A stretch of 64,000 bases of DNA, from positions 1-64,000 of the forward strand of contig NZ_RCSU01000023.1 of the NCBI RefSeq assembly GCF_003991355.1, given 5' to 3'. The DNA is from Pseudoflavitalea rhizosphaerae. GTDB taxonomy: Bacteria; Bacteroidota; Bacteroidia; Chitinophagales; Chitinophagaceae. Positions within the stretch are counted from its first letter, which is position 1, and each line of letters opens with the position of its first letter. Positions 8,383 through 18,199 of this stretch are shown piece by piece. The translations under genes were made by a program, and so were the position numbers. The notes below the pieces were generated by a model, which had not been told where the DNA came from, made no database searches, and saw only the letters and a program-made list of their open reading frames with translations.

Positions 8383-9441
8383 TTATGCGATAGTGATATC
8401 TTTATCCAGGTAAACATCCTGCGTGGTGTGCAGCAGTTGTACGCCTTCATTGAAAGGACGCTGGAATGCTTTTCTTCCGAGGATCAGTCCCATGCCACCT
8501 GCACGTTTGTTGATCACAGCGGTGTAAACGGCATCAGCGAGATCGCTTGCTCCTTTACTTTCGCCACCACTGTTGATGAGACCAACACGTCCGCTGTAGC
8601 AGTTCAGTACCTGGTAGCGGTTGAGGTCGATCGGGTGATCGGAAGTAAGTTTTTCGTATACCAACGGAGAGGTCTTGCCATGTTTGGTAGCAAGATAACC
8701 CCCGTTATTGGTAGGCAATTTCTGTTTGATGATATCTGCCTGTAATGTTACACCGAGGTGGTTTGCCTGTCCGGTAAGATCGGCAGAAGTGTGATAGTCC
8801 ACACCATCCACTTTGAATCCGTTGTTACGGGTATAGCACCAGAGGATGGTAGCCATGCCAAGTTCGTGCGCATATTCGAATGCTTCCGCCACTTCTTTCA
8901 GCTGACGGGCACTTTCGTTGCTGCCCCAGTAGATGGTAGCGCCAACAGCGATAGCTCCCATATTCCAGGCGCTCTTTACTGTGCCGAACATGGTTTGATC
9001 GAATTTGTTGGGAAGGCTGAGGAATTCATTGTGATTGATCTTCACAACAAAGGGAATACGGTGTGCATATTTGCGGCTCATGATACCGAGTACGCCGTAA
9101 GTGGAAGCTACGCCGTTACAACCGCCTTCCATGGCCAGTTTGATGATATTCTCAGGATCGAAATAGATAGGATTGGGAGCGAAAGCGGAACCGCCGCTGT
9201 GCTCGATACCCTGGTCTACGGGGAAAATGCTGCAGTAGCCTGTATTACCCAAACGTCCGTGTCCCAACAGGGTTTGCATACTGCGTAATACCTGGTTGTT
9301 ACGGTTGCTGTTGATCCATGTTCTTTCTACATGATCAGGAGAAGGGAGATGGATCATCGATTGATCAATCGTCTCGCACTTGTGTTCCAGCAAATAAGCG
9401 GCTTTATCGCCGAGGAGGTCAACAATCTTTTTAGAAGGCAT
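8383..9441 (-). CDS. Class I fructose-bisphosphate aldolase (DhnA/FbaB type)
   Basis: A 352-residue Schiff-base aldolase that cleaves fructose 1,6-bisphosphate to glyceraldehyde 3-phosphate and dihydroxyacetone phosphate. FPVDQGIEH (about 73-81) and VVKINHN (132-138) are typical of the DhnA family, and the Schiff-base lysine is most likely K239 in the ADIIK motif. The phosphate-binding segment is [10 protein letters not shown] and the C-terminal [12 protein letters not shown] is intact. It has its own -7 box and terminator, so it is transcribed separately from the class II aldolase gene just upstream on the same strand. It probably serves glycolysis or gluconeogenesis under different conditions than the metal-dependent enzyme. 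Confidence 0.9.
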   Translation of the reverse strand: MPSKKIVDLLGDKAAYLLEHKCETIDQSMIHLPSPDHVERTWINSNRNNQVLRSMQTLLGHGRLGNTGYCSIFPVDQGIEHSGGSAFAPNPIYFDPENIIKLAMEGGCNGVASTYGVLGIMSRKYAHRIPFVVKINHNEFLSLPNKFDQTMFGTVKSAWNMGAIAVGATIYWGSNESARQLKEVAEAFEYAHELGMATILWCYTRNNGFKVDGVDYHTSADLTGQANHLGVTLQADIIKQKLPTNNGGYLATKHGKTSPLVYEKLTSDHPIDLNRYQVLNCYSGRVGLINSGGESKGASDLADAVYTAVINKRAGGMGLILGRKAFQRPFNEGVQLLHTTQDVYLDKDITIA

Positions 9442-9475
9442 GATAATTTCTGTGTTTGGTGATGCAATCGCCCGG

Positions 9476-9483
9476 CAAAGATA
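9476..9483 (-). promoter_or_regulatory. TAnnTTTG -7 box for the class I aldolase
   Basis: Minus strand reads TATCTTTG, a full consensus match, 34 bases before the ATG. Confidence 0.55.
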
Positions 9484-9585
9484 GGGGATGCGTTCACCAA
9501 TCCCAGTGCCATGATGAACCGGGCGCCTTCTGTAAATTGACTTTCCTTCAGCGGTAAAGCCGCTTGATCAGAGGAATTCTAACTT

Positions 9586-10653
9586 TTATGCGTTTCTGTT
9601 AATGCAGTTCAAATCAGTAAACGCAATTTCTAAACGTTTTATAAAACTTTCCTCGCCTTTACGGAGCCATACACGGGGATCATAAAATTTCTTGTTGGGC
9701 TTGTCTGCGCCCTCGGGATTGCCCAGCTGGCCTTGCAGATAAGCTTCATTCTTCTTGTAATATTGAAGTACGCCTTCCCAGAATGCCCATTGAAGATCGG
9801 TATCGATATTCATCTTGATAGCGCCATACCCGATGGCTTCGCGGATCTGATGTTGTGGAGAGCCGCTGCCTCCGTGGAATACGAAGTAAACAGGCTTGGG
9901 CCCTGTTTTGAATTCCTGCTGGATATATTCCTGGCTGTTGCGCAGGATTTCCGGACGAAGCTCCACATTGCCCGGACTATACACACCGTGTACGTTACCA
10001 AATGCTGCCGCCACGCTGAACAGGCTTCCCACCTTGCCCAGTTCCTTGTATGCATAAGCAACGTGCTGTGGCTGTGTATAGAGTTTATCGTTCTCGATGC
10101 CGCTGTTGTCAACACCATCTTCCTCTCCACCGGTAACACCCAGTTCGATCTCGATTCCCATGCCGAGTGGCGCTATGCGCTTGAAGAACTCAACAGAGGT
10201 TTCGATATTTTCTTCGATGGGTTCCTCCGAAAGGTCGAGCATATGTGAGCTGAAAAGCGGCTGGCCTTTCTCTTTGAGATATTGTTCGCCTGCATCGATC
10301 AGTCCGCTGATCCATGGCAGCCATTTCTTAGCGGCATGGTCTGTATGCAGTACCACTGGCACTCCGTAGTATTTGGCTACGTTGTGAACATGCAGGGCGC
10401 CTGAAACAGCCCCCTGGATATTGGCCTGGAGCTGATCGTTGGGCATTCCCTTACCTGCGATGAATTGGGCACCTCCGTTTGAAAACTGGATGATGACCGG
10501 TGAGTTTACTTTCGCTGCCGCTTCCAGCGTGGCATTGATGCTGTCGCTACCAATTGTGTTCACGGCAGGGAGTGCAAACTGGTTTTCCTTGGCGTCCTTA
10601 TACAGGGCTTCCAGTTCTTCTCCGAAAAGTACACCGGCTTTGTATTTCTTCAT
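9586..10653 (-). CDS. Class II fructose-bisphosphate aldolase
   Basis: A 355-residue zinc-dependent aldolase, non-homologous to the class I enzyme next door but catalysing the same reaction. Diagnostic motifs are HTDHA (H103, D105, H106: catalytic Asp and zinc His), the glutamate segment ELGVTGGEEDGVDN, the zinc-binding VHGVY and FHGGSGS histidines, and the phosphate-binding NIDTD near 288-292. Length matches FbaA (359 in E. coli). The same-strand neighbour downstream is the class I aldolase, 144 bases away and with its own promoter. Confidence 0.93.
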   Translation of the reverse strand: MKKYKAGVLFGEELEALYKDAKENQFALPAVNTIGSDSINATLEAAAKVNSPVIIQFSNGGAQFIAGKGMPNDQLQANIQGAVSGALHVHNVAKYYGVPVVLHTDHAAKKWLPWISGLIDAGEQYLKEKGQPLFSSHMLDLSEEPIEENIETSVEFFKRIAPLGMGIEIELGVTGGEEDGVDNSGIENDKLYTQPQHVAYAYKELGKVGSLFSVAAAFGNVHGVYSPGNVELRPEILRNSQEYIQQEFKTGPKPVYFVFHGGSGSPQHQIREAIGYGAIKMNIDTDLQWAFWEGVLQYYKKNEAYLQGQLGNPEGADKPNKKFYDPRVWLRKGEESFIKRLEIAFTDLNCINRNA

Positions 10654-10877
10654 GATTTGATAATTTTTCTATGGTAATTATTAAGAAAGAATTGCTCCTG
10701 TTGAATAGAATTTAAGGATTTCGGTCTTTTTTTAAATGCCGCGCTAAGATACGTAGAGGGTCGCGTTTATTAAACACAAATCTTTCGTTTTGTAGAAAAC
10801 TGAAAGAAGAAAAATAGAAAAGAAGGAATATGAAAGGAGGGAATGAAACCCGCATAAGTAAGTGAAATACGGAGTGC

Positions 10878-10987
10878 GCCAGTCGCTCGCCTCCGGCGAG
10901 TGACTTCTATTTAGGCGCCTCCCGGCGACGCGGTGTTCGCCGGAGGCGAACAAATACAGGTCACTCGCCGGAGGCGAGCGACTGGCG
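10878..10987. repeat. REP-like palindromic repeat, copy b
   Basis: A composite: arm gccagtcgctcgcctccggc at its left end and the exact inverse at its right end (27-bp arms at 10878-10904 and 10960-10986), enclosing smaller palindromes of the gtcgcc...ggcgac and gttcgcc...ggcgaac types. It begins 10 bases after the stop codon of the 10997-12100 gene, where a terminator would be expected. Confidence 0.85.
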
Positions 10988-10996
10988 GCACCGAAA

Positions 10997-12100
10997 CTAA
11001 TCTTCGAATTTGCCCAGGTTTTGGGAAATCAGCGCAAGGTTTTTTTGCAGGGTCTGTTTCAACTGGCGTTTCACCAGTTGCCCCATGGAATTGCATTTGA
11101 GGAAGGCGGAGTTTTTGAAATATTCTCCAAGCTCAGACCGGAGCTGGTGTAATTTTACTTCAGTAGAGATCTTGTCGCGGGCCATGATATTGAGCAGCTC
11201 CATCAGCCGGAAGCGGGTACTGGCCACGCGGAAGGCCATCATTGTTCTTTCTTCCATTTGATATTGTTCAATCGAATCCTGGTTGAGATGCTTGGTGCAG
11301 AGCGAAACGAATTCCATGTTTTCTTTGAAGAACTGTGGCAGGTACAAATTCTTTCTTCCTTCGTAGGATTGCTGATCGAAGTCGATAGCGCGGATGCGAT
11401 ACTGGAAATCTTCAATGTCCGGGGTGATGTCCACAACAAAATTATAGGAGCGCATATCGCCGAGCAGGCGAACGAAGCAGCGTTCATTGAACTTAACAAA
11501 TTCTTTGGCCAGCCTGATCTTATTGGTGCTGGGCTCGTTCAGGTGTTTTGAGATGAACACATCGCCGGGGATGCCGGGAATATGTTCTTCCACCAGTGTA
11601 TTATGGTGTGTAAGATAAGTGATGCGGTTTGGCGATAGCAGGTGTTCCAGCTCCAGTCCGTAGATCCGCGATGCATCGGCGATCTTGATATAGTAGTGAT
11701 CGTAGTTGTCGTTGAACTTGTTCACGATGCGGATGCGGAATGGATTGGAATTACCGAAGCTGCAGTAATCGATGCGGGCAACATCCAGGTGTTTGGTAAA
11801 AGTGAGATCGCCTTCTGTTTTGAGAATGGCATACATTTTCACCAGTCCTTCACGGATAAAATCGAATTCACGCATATCGTACAGGACAGATTCCCAATAG
11901 GTATTGCGTCCGTTCTTATCCAGCAGGGGAACGGAGTAGGTGAAATGAAGGAGGTCCTTGTACGAAACGGGTAATTTCACTTCACGGCCATGTTGTTTGA
12001 GGTAGCTGCGCAGTCTTTCCTGCACAGGAAACATCGGTTTCTTGCGGGAAGGTTTGTTGGGCTCCGTAAGCGCCTGGTCATTATCGTCGATAGCTGACAT
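10997..12100 (-). CDS. Uncharacterised protein with kinase-like motifs
   Basis: A 367-residue protein I cannot assign by name. The middle looks like a protein-kinase/APH fold. A possible ATP-site lysine K139 (YYIKIADAS) is followed by a helix with an acidic residue (LELEHL). At 214-220, GDMRSYN matches the catalytic-loop pattern (D215, N220), and IDFD at 239-242 matches the metal-binding DFD. The C-terminal third is helical and basic. No signal peptide; cytoplasmic. The ATG at 12100 is preferred to an in-frame TTG at 12109. It lies 9 bases downstream of the BtuF-like gene and is probably co-transcribed with it. Whether it phosphorylates a protein or a small molecule is unknown. Confidence 0.6.
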   Translation of the reverse strand: MSAIDDNDQALTEPNKPSRKKPMFPVQERLRSYLKQHGREVKLPVSYKDLLHFTYSVPLLDKNGRNTYWESVLYDMREFDFIREGLVKMYAILKTEGDLTFTKHLDVARIDYCSFGNSNPFRIRIVNKFNDNYDHYYIKIADASRIYGLELEHLLSPNRITYLTHHNTLVEEHIPGIPGDVFISKHLNEPSTNKIRLAKEFVKFNERCFVRLLGDMRSYNFVVDITPDIEDFQYRIRAIDFDQQSYEGRKNLYLPQFFKENMEFVSLCTKHLNQDSIEQYQMEERTMMAFRVASTRFRLMELLNIMARDKISTEVKLHQLRSELGEYFKNSAFLKCNSMGQLVKRQLKQTLQKNLALISQNLGKFED

Positions 12101-12109
12101 GCTACGCAA

Positions 12110-12913
12110 CTAAATTACAGAAATATCGGATGTAAAAAGAGACAGGAAATAGGCTGGCGCATATTGAAGGCGGCTGCCGTACCAACTGAACAGTTCTCCA
12201 TCTACAAGGATGATCTTTGTATTTGGTAATTCTTTCTGCAATTCGTGGATATGCTGTTGTTTGAAAGGGTAGGGCTCGGAGGAGAGCAGGAGCCAGCGGC
12301 ATCCGGACTCTTTCAAATCCCGGATCGTGATTTCCGGATATCTTTTCAGGTGAGCGAATACGTTGGTGAGCCCGCAGCGGATAAGCATATCATTGATGAA
12401 TGTATCCTCGCCGATGGTCATCCAGGGATGGCGCCAGATCAGGTAAGCGACCGGGATGTTTTCGTGGCGGGGTAACCGGTAGGTCAGCTGAAGGAAATCA
12501 GCTTCTATCTTTTCAGCCAGTATTTGTCCCTTCTCTTCCCGGTTTGTGATCAATCCAACCTGGCGGACCATTTCAAGTGCGCTATTGAGATCATGGATAT
12601 CGCTTACCCATACAGGATAGTGAGCAGCCAGTTCTTCCACCTGCTCTTTTACATTTTCTTCCTTATTGGCAATGATGAGGTCTGGATGCAGTTGATGCAC
12701 CATTTCCGGCTTTACATTCTTTGTGCCGCCGATACGTGGTTTGGAACGGAACCATTTTTCCGGGTGTACGCAGAATTTGGTGATGCCAGACACCTGTTCT
12801 TCCAGGCCGAGATCATACAGCAATTCGGTTTGTGAAGGAACCAGTGAGATGATCCTTTGGGGATCTGAAGGAATGGAGACTGTTCTGCCTGTCTGGTCAG
12901 TGAATGATGGCAT
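12110..12913 (-). CDS. BtuF-like substrate-binding protein
   Basis: A 267-residue helical-backbone metal receptor of the BtuF/cobalamin-binding class: RIISLVPSQTELLYDLGLEEQVSG is split here by function, with the VPSQTE stretch (about 24-29) as family signature, plus KFCVHP and PRIGGTKNV. Such proteins bind corrinoids or iron-siderophores for ABC import. The start MPSFTDQTG at 12913 has no signal peptide. A longer in-frame GTG start at 13006 would add a poor hydrophobic stretch, so location is uncertain (cytoplasmic, or secreted only with the longer form). No permease or ATPase gene is adjacent; the only partner is the kinase-like gene 9 bases downstream. Confidence 0.72.
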   Translation of the reverse strand: MPSFTDQTGRTVSIPSDPQRIISLVPSQTELLYDLGLEEQVSGITKFCVHPEKWFRSKPRIGGTKNVKPEMVHQLHPDLIIANKEENVKEQVEELAAHYPVWVSDIHDLNSALEMVRQVGLITNREEKGQILAEKIEADFLQLTYRLPRHENIPVAYLIWRHPWMTIGEDTFINDMLIRCGLTNVFAHLKRYPEITIRDLKESGCRWLLLSSEPYPFKQQHIHELQKELPNTKIILVDGELFSWYGSRLQYAPAYFLSLFTSDISVI

Positions 12914-13149
12914 CGCGAAATTTCCTGCAAAATAAAAAAAGAGGGCAGGAAAGCGGTAATGAAATATGGGAGGTTGGATTATAGCCTGTTGAGTGTGAAG
13001 CCTCACCTGTGTTGGAGGGGAGCAACAGGGTTAAAGGATGGTGAAGGTACCGCTGCTGTCCTCCTGCAAAAGAATTAGCATCTTTTTGCAGGAGGGTATT
13101 GGAGTTAAAGCAGACGGTTCTTAACACACAGGATTTGGAACTACTTGGT

Positions 13150-13460
13150 TTCTTTCGGACGTTGGATTTTACTTCGGACGGTTAATCAAGGATCATTGTG
13201 CGTTTTTCACCGGATTTGGATTGTTTTTCTACGGACAATTGGCTTTTCTTCGGACGATTGGACATTTGGTTTTCCACGGACAATTGGACAATTGGTTTTT
13301 CTACGGACAATTGGACCTGGTTGATCATTGGATGTAGGATCCTGGTCTTTCTTCGGATATGGATCGGATCTTGGATTTAAAAAGAAAAGGAAGTTGATTG
13401 ATACTGGATTTTTTGGATTTTCCTGGATATTGGATGTTACACAGGTTAATTTCGGATATT
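13150..13460. repeat. Degenerate tandem repeat (cggacaattgg units)
   Basis: Units such as ttttctacggacaattgg recur with irregular 18-27 base spacing (cggac cores near 13156, 13175, 13232, 13250, 13277, 13303), then decay into ttggat/cggat units to about 13460. The pattern is that of a decaying minisatellite. A plus-strand reading gives repeated FSTDNW peptides but no plausible protein. Confidence 0.7.
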
Positions 13461-13910
13461 GGACTGATTGATTTAGTTATCAATCAACTTCTGAAACAAA
13501 AGTACTGCCGGGCGCCTTCCTTCGCAAGAGCAGAACTTCTCGATATTAAATGTTCGGGATTTACTTCTGAGATCGTAGTATTTCATCTGGTTCTTTCGTA
13601 AACTTATTATTGAGTCATCGTAAATCTACCTGAAATGCCTTGTTTTAAGCAGTTTTTATTGATTTGCATCAAACGAATAGTTGTTTTCGACTATTCGTTT
13701 TAGTTATTAACACAAGGTTATGCAGCGGGAAAACGCGTTTTTACCTGTCTGGGTTTTGGGTGTATTGAACGGCTATTTCTGTCTGTTGATCGAATAAACT
13801 TCCTTTGGTTTCGGGACTTTTACATCTTGTAATTGCCTGAGCGGCATGTGCAATCCTTTTTAGTCCGTAACCCTGAATCCGTAAGAGAGTACCAACCTTC
13901 CCTTCACATA

Positions 13911-13948
13911 AACGCAGGAAGCTTTTTGCTCCCTGCGTTCTTTTTTTT
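13911..13948 (+). terminator. Plus-strand terminator with no assigned gene
   Basis: Arms aacgcagg/cctgcgtt with inner agc/gct pairing are followed by eight T. It points toward the 3' end of the convergent secreted-protein gene. No plus-strand gene precedes it, so it may end a small RNA from 13700-13910. Confidence 0.7.
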
Positions 13949-13958
13949 ATTATTCCGT

Positions 13959-16900
13959 TTATTTCTTGATCAGCCTGATGGTTGCCAGCGGTTTCTTACT
14001 TTCATTGTAGACACTGATGAAGTACATACCTGCACCAAGCCCGCTTATGTTGAATTGGTGCACATTCATGCCTCTGTAGAGAGTTGCCGGTTTGCGCACC
14101 ATCCATTGGCCGTTCAGGCTGCTGATGATCAGCTCAGCGTCCCTGATCTCCCTTCCCACATCCACCTTTACGGTGATGATGCTGGTGGCCGGATTCGGAT
14201 TACTCTGGAACAGCTTAACAGGGCCATTTGATTTGCAGGACAGCAGGTTGATGGTCTTTTCAACATGACCGATACAGCCATTATCGCTCGTATAGGTGTA
14301 ACTGATAGTTTGTTTGCCGGCCTTGAACCCAAGCAGGTTCCAGCTGTTCTCTGTCACGCCGCTGCCTTCGAACACACCACCTGCAGGACTTGCTTTCAAT
14401 TCAACTGCATTTTCGCTTAAACAGATCTCATCGGATATATTGATCACCGGCTGCTCAAAAAAAGTGGTAGTCAGGGTGGCAGCATTGGAAGTGACCGAAT
14501 AACCCGGAATGCTTACTATACAACGGAATTGCTTATTGGTGGTTGCCTTCACGAGATAGCCCGACTGGTTGGCATTTGCAATATCTGTCCAGTTATTGCC
14601 ATCTGTGCTTTCTTGCCATTGATAAGACAGGTTGGAAGATCCTGAAGAACTCACGATCACAAAAAAGTTCACTTCGGTTTCAAGGCAACTGGTTATACTA
14701 CCCGGATGTTGTAGTATATCGAGTGTGGGTTTGGCTTCATAAGCGCCAATGTCGATAACTCCTTCACCGATACGCGTTTTGCTATTCAGATCTTTTGTGA
14801 TGGTTGAGAGGTCGGGCATCTGTCCTGCCCCGAAATAAAGGTTATTGCCTTTATTGATCAGGCCGCTCATGGATTTGAGTGTGTAATCATCGCCCGGTAC
14901 ATTATTGAAAAGGGGATCTGTACTGCCAGGCAGGATGTGTTTGGCCGCATCTGCGGGCATTCCCTGCACCAGGCTGTAGTTTGCATCCAGCGTGCTGTTG
15001 TGATTGTCGATACCTGAACCATTCCCATAAAGAATGCTGTTGCGCAGATGTACAGTAGCTGCTGAATTGGCCATTGCGCTGCCGGAACTCAGCGCCCGGT
15101 TATTGGTAATGGTAAGGTTGGTATGATGAACGTCTGAATTGATATCGTTATAAATACCACCACCGCTGATGCCTGCATAGTTCTTATAGATCAGGGCATT
15201 GGTGATGGCAGCTGATGAATGAGCGAGATAGATGGCCCCGCCGAACATATCGGCTTTGTTTCCTGCAATAACAACATTGCTGATGCGCGGGGAAGATCCA
15301 TGAATGTAAATACCTCCTCCATATTGAACCATCAGCTGGTTGCCGTTGATCACTTCCCAGGGCATGCCGTATAGCTCACCTCCGCCGCCTGTTATGGTGA
15401 AGCCATCCAATACGGCATTGCCAACATCCCCGGATGCTACAACAATATGAAGTGCGTTTTCCATCATATTGCTCATGGTGAGCGAAAGGCCATCGCCGGC
15501 AATCTGATCATCATCACTGTAATCGCCGCTGAGGATGGTCTTGTTGGCTGACACTGAAAGGTCTCTTTGATCAGGTGAACTTTCATGTCCGGCAAATCCT
15601 CCATAGAGCTGAACATTCTTTACCATCAGGAACGCGTTGTTAGCGCCGCCGTCCATACCGAATGTTTCGTCAACTGCGCTGTACATAGGTTTGTAGATGC
15701 CGCCTGCAACAAAGATTTTCAGTGGGTTGGCGCTGGTGAAATTGCTTTGCCTGACATTTGCCCAGCGAAGTGCATCGGAAAGATCAGCCATCGGCGTTGC
15801 CCAGCTGCTGCCATCACCTGTATTCACTGCATGCCGGTTCACATAGAGGATATTACCGGAACCGGGCACAATGGGCGCCACATCGATGTTATAGACTTCT
15901 CCTGCGGTTTCAGCGCAACCATTGATCTCCACTTCAAGCGTCACTACATCGCCATTGGCCGGGAAATAGGTAAAGAAGTTATCGGGGCCTGTATATTTCG
16001 ATTCACCATTGACTTTGAAGTTATATTGTGTAAAGCCTGGCGTTGCAACAAACATTGCAAGTGTGCCGTCCATGATCTGTTCATATACGGATGAAGAGAA
16101 TTCGAGGAAGCTGCTGGTTTTGATTCCGATCAGGTAAGTCCCCCTGTCAGTATCTTCCGTACCTATCCCTCCTGATGCATCGAAAATATAATTGATGCCG
16201 GATGGAGAGCCTGCAGGTCTTGCCGTTGCAAGCGGAAAAATGGCGCCGCTTTCCTGCAATATGCCGGCGTAGAAGTTTTCACCGGAATTGAAATAAGCAG
16301 GCGCGAGAAGCGGAATCACCTGATCGGTCCCCATCATGGCATCCGTTAGTGTGAAAGGATCTGAATTGGTAACGATGTTTCCATAATCATCCAGGATAAC
16401 GGCAGAAACCGTATGTCCGTTCATGTTAGGATCTCCCGATACCCTGAACTTGACAGCATCAATTTTGATGGGGATCGATGGAGCAGTGATCTTGACGGCC
16501 ATGATCCCTCCTGTTGAAGGCAGGCCTACGCTATCGCTGCCGTTCTCATTGGATGCGTATTGAAAGCTGCTGCAATCGAGTGTCTGTATCCGTGAGCGGG
16601 TATTATTGGTATTGTTGTTGTCGCCGGGAACACTGATGCTGATGGTCTGCGCTCCCTGGTTGGTAACAGGGGCTTCAAACGTCACTTCAGCAGAGTCGCC
16701 CGCCGGTATAGCAGGGACAATTTCTGTGGCGGTAGCGGAATTGATTCCACTTACAGTCATGGTAACACTGATATTGTTCCTGGTCTGATTGCTATTGTTC
16801 CTCACCACAGCCGTCACAGGATTCTGTGTTGCCCAGAATTTGCCCAGTATGCTCTGTGTTTTGATCTGTCTTACCTCGAGGTCGTTCAACTCCGTATTGG

Positions 16901-17534
16901 CATAACCAAGTTCCAACTGTGGTCTCCAGTTGAAGGATGCATCCAGTGTGGCAGGCGCCGCACTGGCGGAGTAAGAGTAACGAACTGCAGTGTTGCTGCC
17001 CAGGTCATCGTTCACATGCATCCTTGCATCGATGGTGGCAAAACCAGTTCCCGTATAGTCATAACCGATATACAATGATCCTCCGTTATACGTGAACGGC
17101 GATTGAAGTTCCAAAGAAACAACAGCCTCGTCTATTACGCCAACAGGTGGATTGAAAGAACCGTTATATGCGTTCGTCATTCCTCCGATGGCAGTTGCCC
17201 AGTTGGTGGATTTGGCATTCACAAGGTGGGATGAGTTTTCCAGGTAAAGCTTGATACTGCCGGTTGCCGGCGCATCAGATCCTCCCGCATACCTGAAACC
17301 GATAGAATGAATGATGGTGCCTGCAGGCAGATCGATCTCCGATGCCAGCAATAAAAAATGCGACCTGAGGTATTTATGATTCCCGGTCCCGTTGGGACCT
17401 GTGAGGGAAGAAGAATAGGTAGTGGAGGCCGGTACTACTTTTTTAACCACTGCCTGCGCATAAGCAGCGCTGCCCGTAACGCACAACATGGCCGCTGTGA
17501 GTACGGAGGTAAAAACAGTTCTGAAGATATTCAT
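13959..17534 (-). CDS. Large T9SS-secreted protein with parallel beta-helix
   Basis: A 1191-residue secreted protein. It has a signal peptide (cleavage near AYAQ), N-terminal beta domains (30-230, jelly-roll-like; 230-330, CARDB-like), a second pair of beta domains to about 560, then a right-handed parallel beta-helix (about 565-930) with the GGGIYIHGSSPRISNVVIAGN and GGAIY-type rungs of pectate-lyase-like folds. An Ig-like domain follows (about 950-1090) and a type A T9SS sorting domain closes the protein (NPNPATSIITVKV ... GMYFISVYN ... IRLIKK). It would be exported by the type IX system and attached to the surface or released. Polysaccharide binding or cleavage is plausible for the helix but not shown. 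No catalytic residues could be assigned. Confidence 0.85.
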   Translation of the reverse strand: MNIFRTVFTSVLTAAMLCVTGSAAYAQAVVKKVVPASTTYSSSLTGPNGTGNHKYLRSHFLLLASEIDLPAGTIIHSIGFRYAGGSDAPATGSIKLYLENSSHLVNAKSTNWATAIGGMTNAYNGSFNPPVGVIDEAVVSLELQSPFTYNGGSLYIGYDYTGTGFATIDARMHVNDDLGSNTAVRYSYSASAAPATLDASFNWRPQLELGYANTELNDLEVRQIKTQSILGKFWATQNPVTAVVRNNSNQTRNNISVTMTVSGINSATATEIVPAIPAGDSAEVTFEAPVTNQGAQTISISVPGDNNNTNNTRSRIQTLDCSSFQYASNENGSDSVGLPSTGGIMAVKITAPSIPIKIDAVKFRVSGDPNMNGHTVSAVILDDYGNIVTNSDPFTLTDAMMGTDQVIPLLAPAYFNSGENFYAGILQESGAIFPLATARPAGSPSGINYIFDASGGIGTEDTDRGTYLIGIKTSSFLEFSSSVYEQIMDGTLAMFVATPGFTQYNFKVNGESKYTGPDNFFTYFPANGDVVTLEVEINGCAETAGEVYNIDVAPIVPGSGNILYVNRHAVNTGDGSSWATPMADLSDALRWANVRQSNFTSANPLKIFVAGGIYKPMYSAVDETFGMDGGANNAFLMVKNVQLYGGFAGHESSPDQRDLSVSANKTILSGDYSDDDQIAGDGLSLTMSNMMENALHIVVASGDVGNAVLDGFTITGGGGELYGMPWEVINGNQLMVQYGGGIYIHGSSPRISNVVIAGNKADMFGGAIYLAHSSAAITNALIYKNYAGISGGGIYNDINSDVHHTNLTITNNRALSSGSAMANSAATVHLRNSILYGNGSGIDNHNSTLDANYSLVQGMPADAAKHILPGSTDPLFNNVPGDDYTLKSMSGLINKGNNLYFGAGQMPDLSTITKDLNSKTRIGEGVIDIGAYEAKPTLDILQHPGSITSCLETEVNFFVIVSSSGSSNLSYQWQESTDGNNWTDIANANQSGYLVKATTNKQFRCIVSIPGYSVTSNAATLTTTFFEQPVINISDEICLSENAVELKASPAGGVFEGSGVTENSWNLLGFKAGKQTISYTYTSDNGCIGHVEKTINLLSCKSNGPVKLFQSNPNPATSIITVKVDVGREIRDAELIISSLNGQWMVRKPATLYRGMNVHQFNISGLGAGMYFISVYNESKKPLATIRLIKK

Positions 17535-17699
17535 AGGGGTCAGAGGTAAAGTTTTTCTATGGATTCAGATTAGCTTAGATTTTAATTCGTTTTTGGTATG
17601 CACAGGGAATTTATCCTGATGCGTACTTTCACGCTGGTACCCTGTGCTAACGCTGTGGTATTAAAATTAGTCTGTATAACAGCCCGATTTTTTTGGGTC

Positions 17700-17841
17700 G
17701 CGAAGGGATATGAACGACGGTTGGGAAACAAACCAGCGCAGTTGTATGTATATGGGGCTTTGGTTGGTTGGATTGGGCGGTGGTGCAGAGCCGGGCTATT
17801 GAGCTTTTGTTTCCAGGACCGTCTTTTCATTATCCCTTCGC
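17700..17841 (-). repeat. Hairpin element A (142 bp)
   Basis: The ends are exact 11-bp inverted repeats, gcgaagggata (17700-17710) and its complement (17831-17841). A second perfect stem, ggaaacaaa (17724-17732) with tttgtttcc (17806-17814), bounds the shared core. Read on the minus strand, the core matches element B closely over about 88 bases. Short in-frame readings are by-products. Confidence 0.8.
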
Positions 17842-18199
17842 TCCATGGCTCCGCCAGTGCATCGTAATGAGTAATGGGGACAGCTGATTGATTTTAGTGC
17901 ATCAGGCAAATTAATTGGAGCATCAGGTTAAGCTGTTACATAGAATAACTGGTGGGGATAAATGATCAATATTTACCTATCAAAGAATTTGAAAGATGTT
18001 ATTCCCCCAAAAGCATTTACCCTTCAATGTTATATTTACTCAGGGTGACGCACTCTTTCCCCCATCCCTTACACCCCGATGCCGGAATTATCACTCTCAA
18101 CCATTCCCTGATATGATAAGCGCGGGAGATTAAATCCAATAATTATTTTGTCCATCTCCGCCGGTACAAAAAAGGGTTGTTGCACTCTCGTTGTGCTTT

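Larger units (their letters stand above)
12914..13958. other. Non-coding, repeat-rich intergenic region
   Basis: About 1 kb without a credible gene. It contains an 11-bp hairpin (ctcctgcaaaa/ttttgcaggag, 13061-13094), a degenerate minisatellite (13150-13460), an 11-bp hairpin (aaacgaatagt/actattcgttt, 13671-13700) and a strong plus-strand terminator at 13911-13948. The last suggests a short plus-strand transcript that I cannot name. ORFs here are low-complexity by-products of the repeats. Confidence 0.6.

Noticed and set aside
13198-13380. 60-codon ORF with repeated FSTDNW peptide
   Set aside because: It is produced by the degenerate minisatellite and has no start signal or conservation clue.
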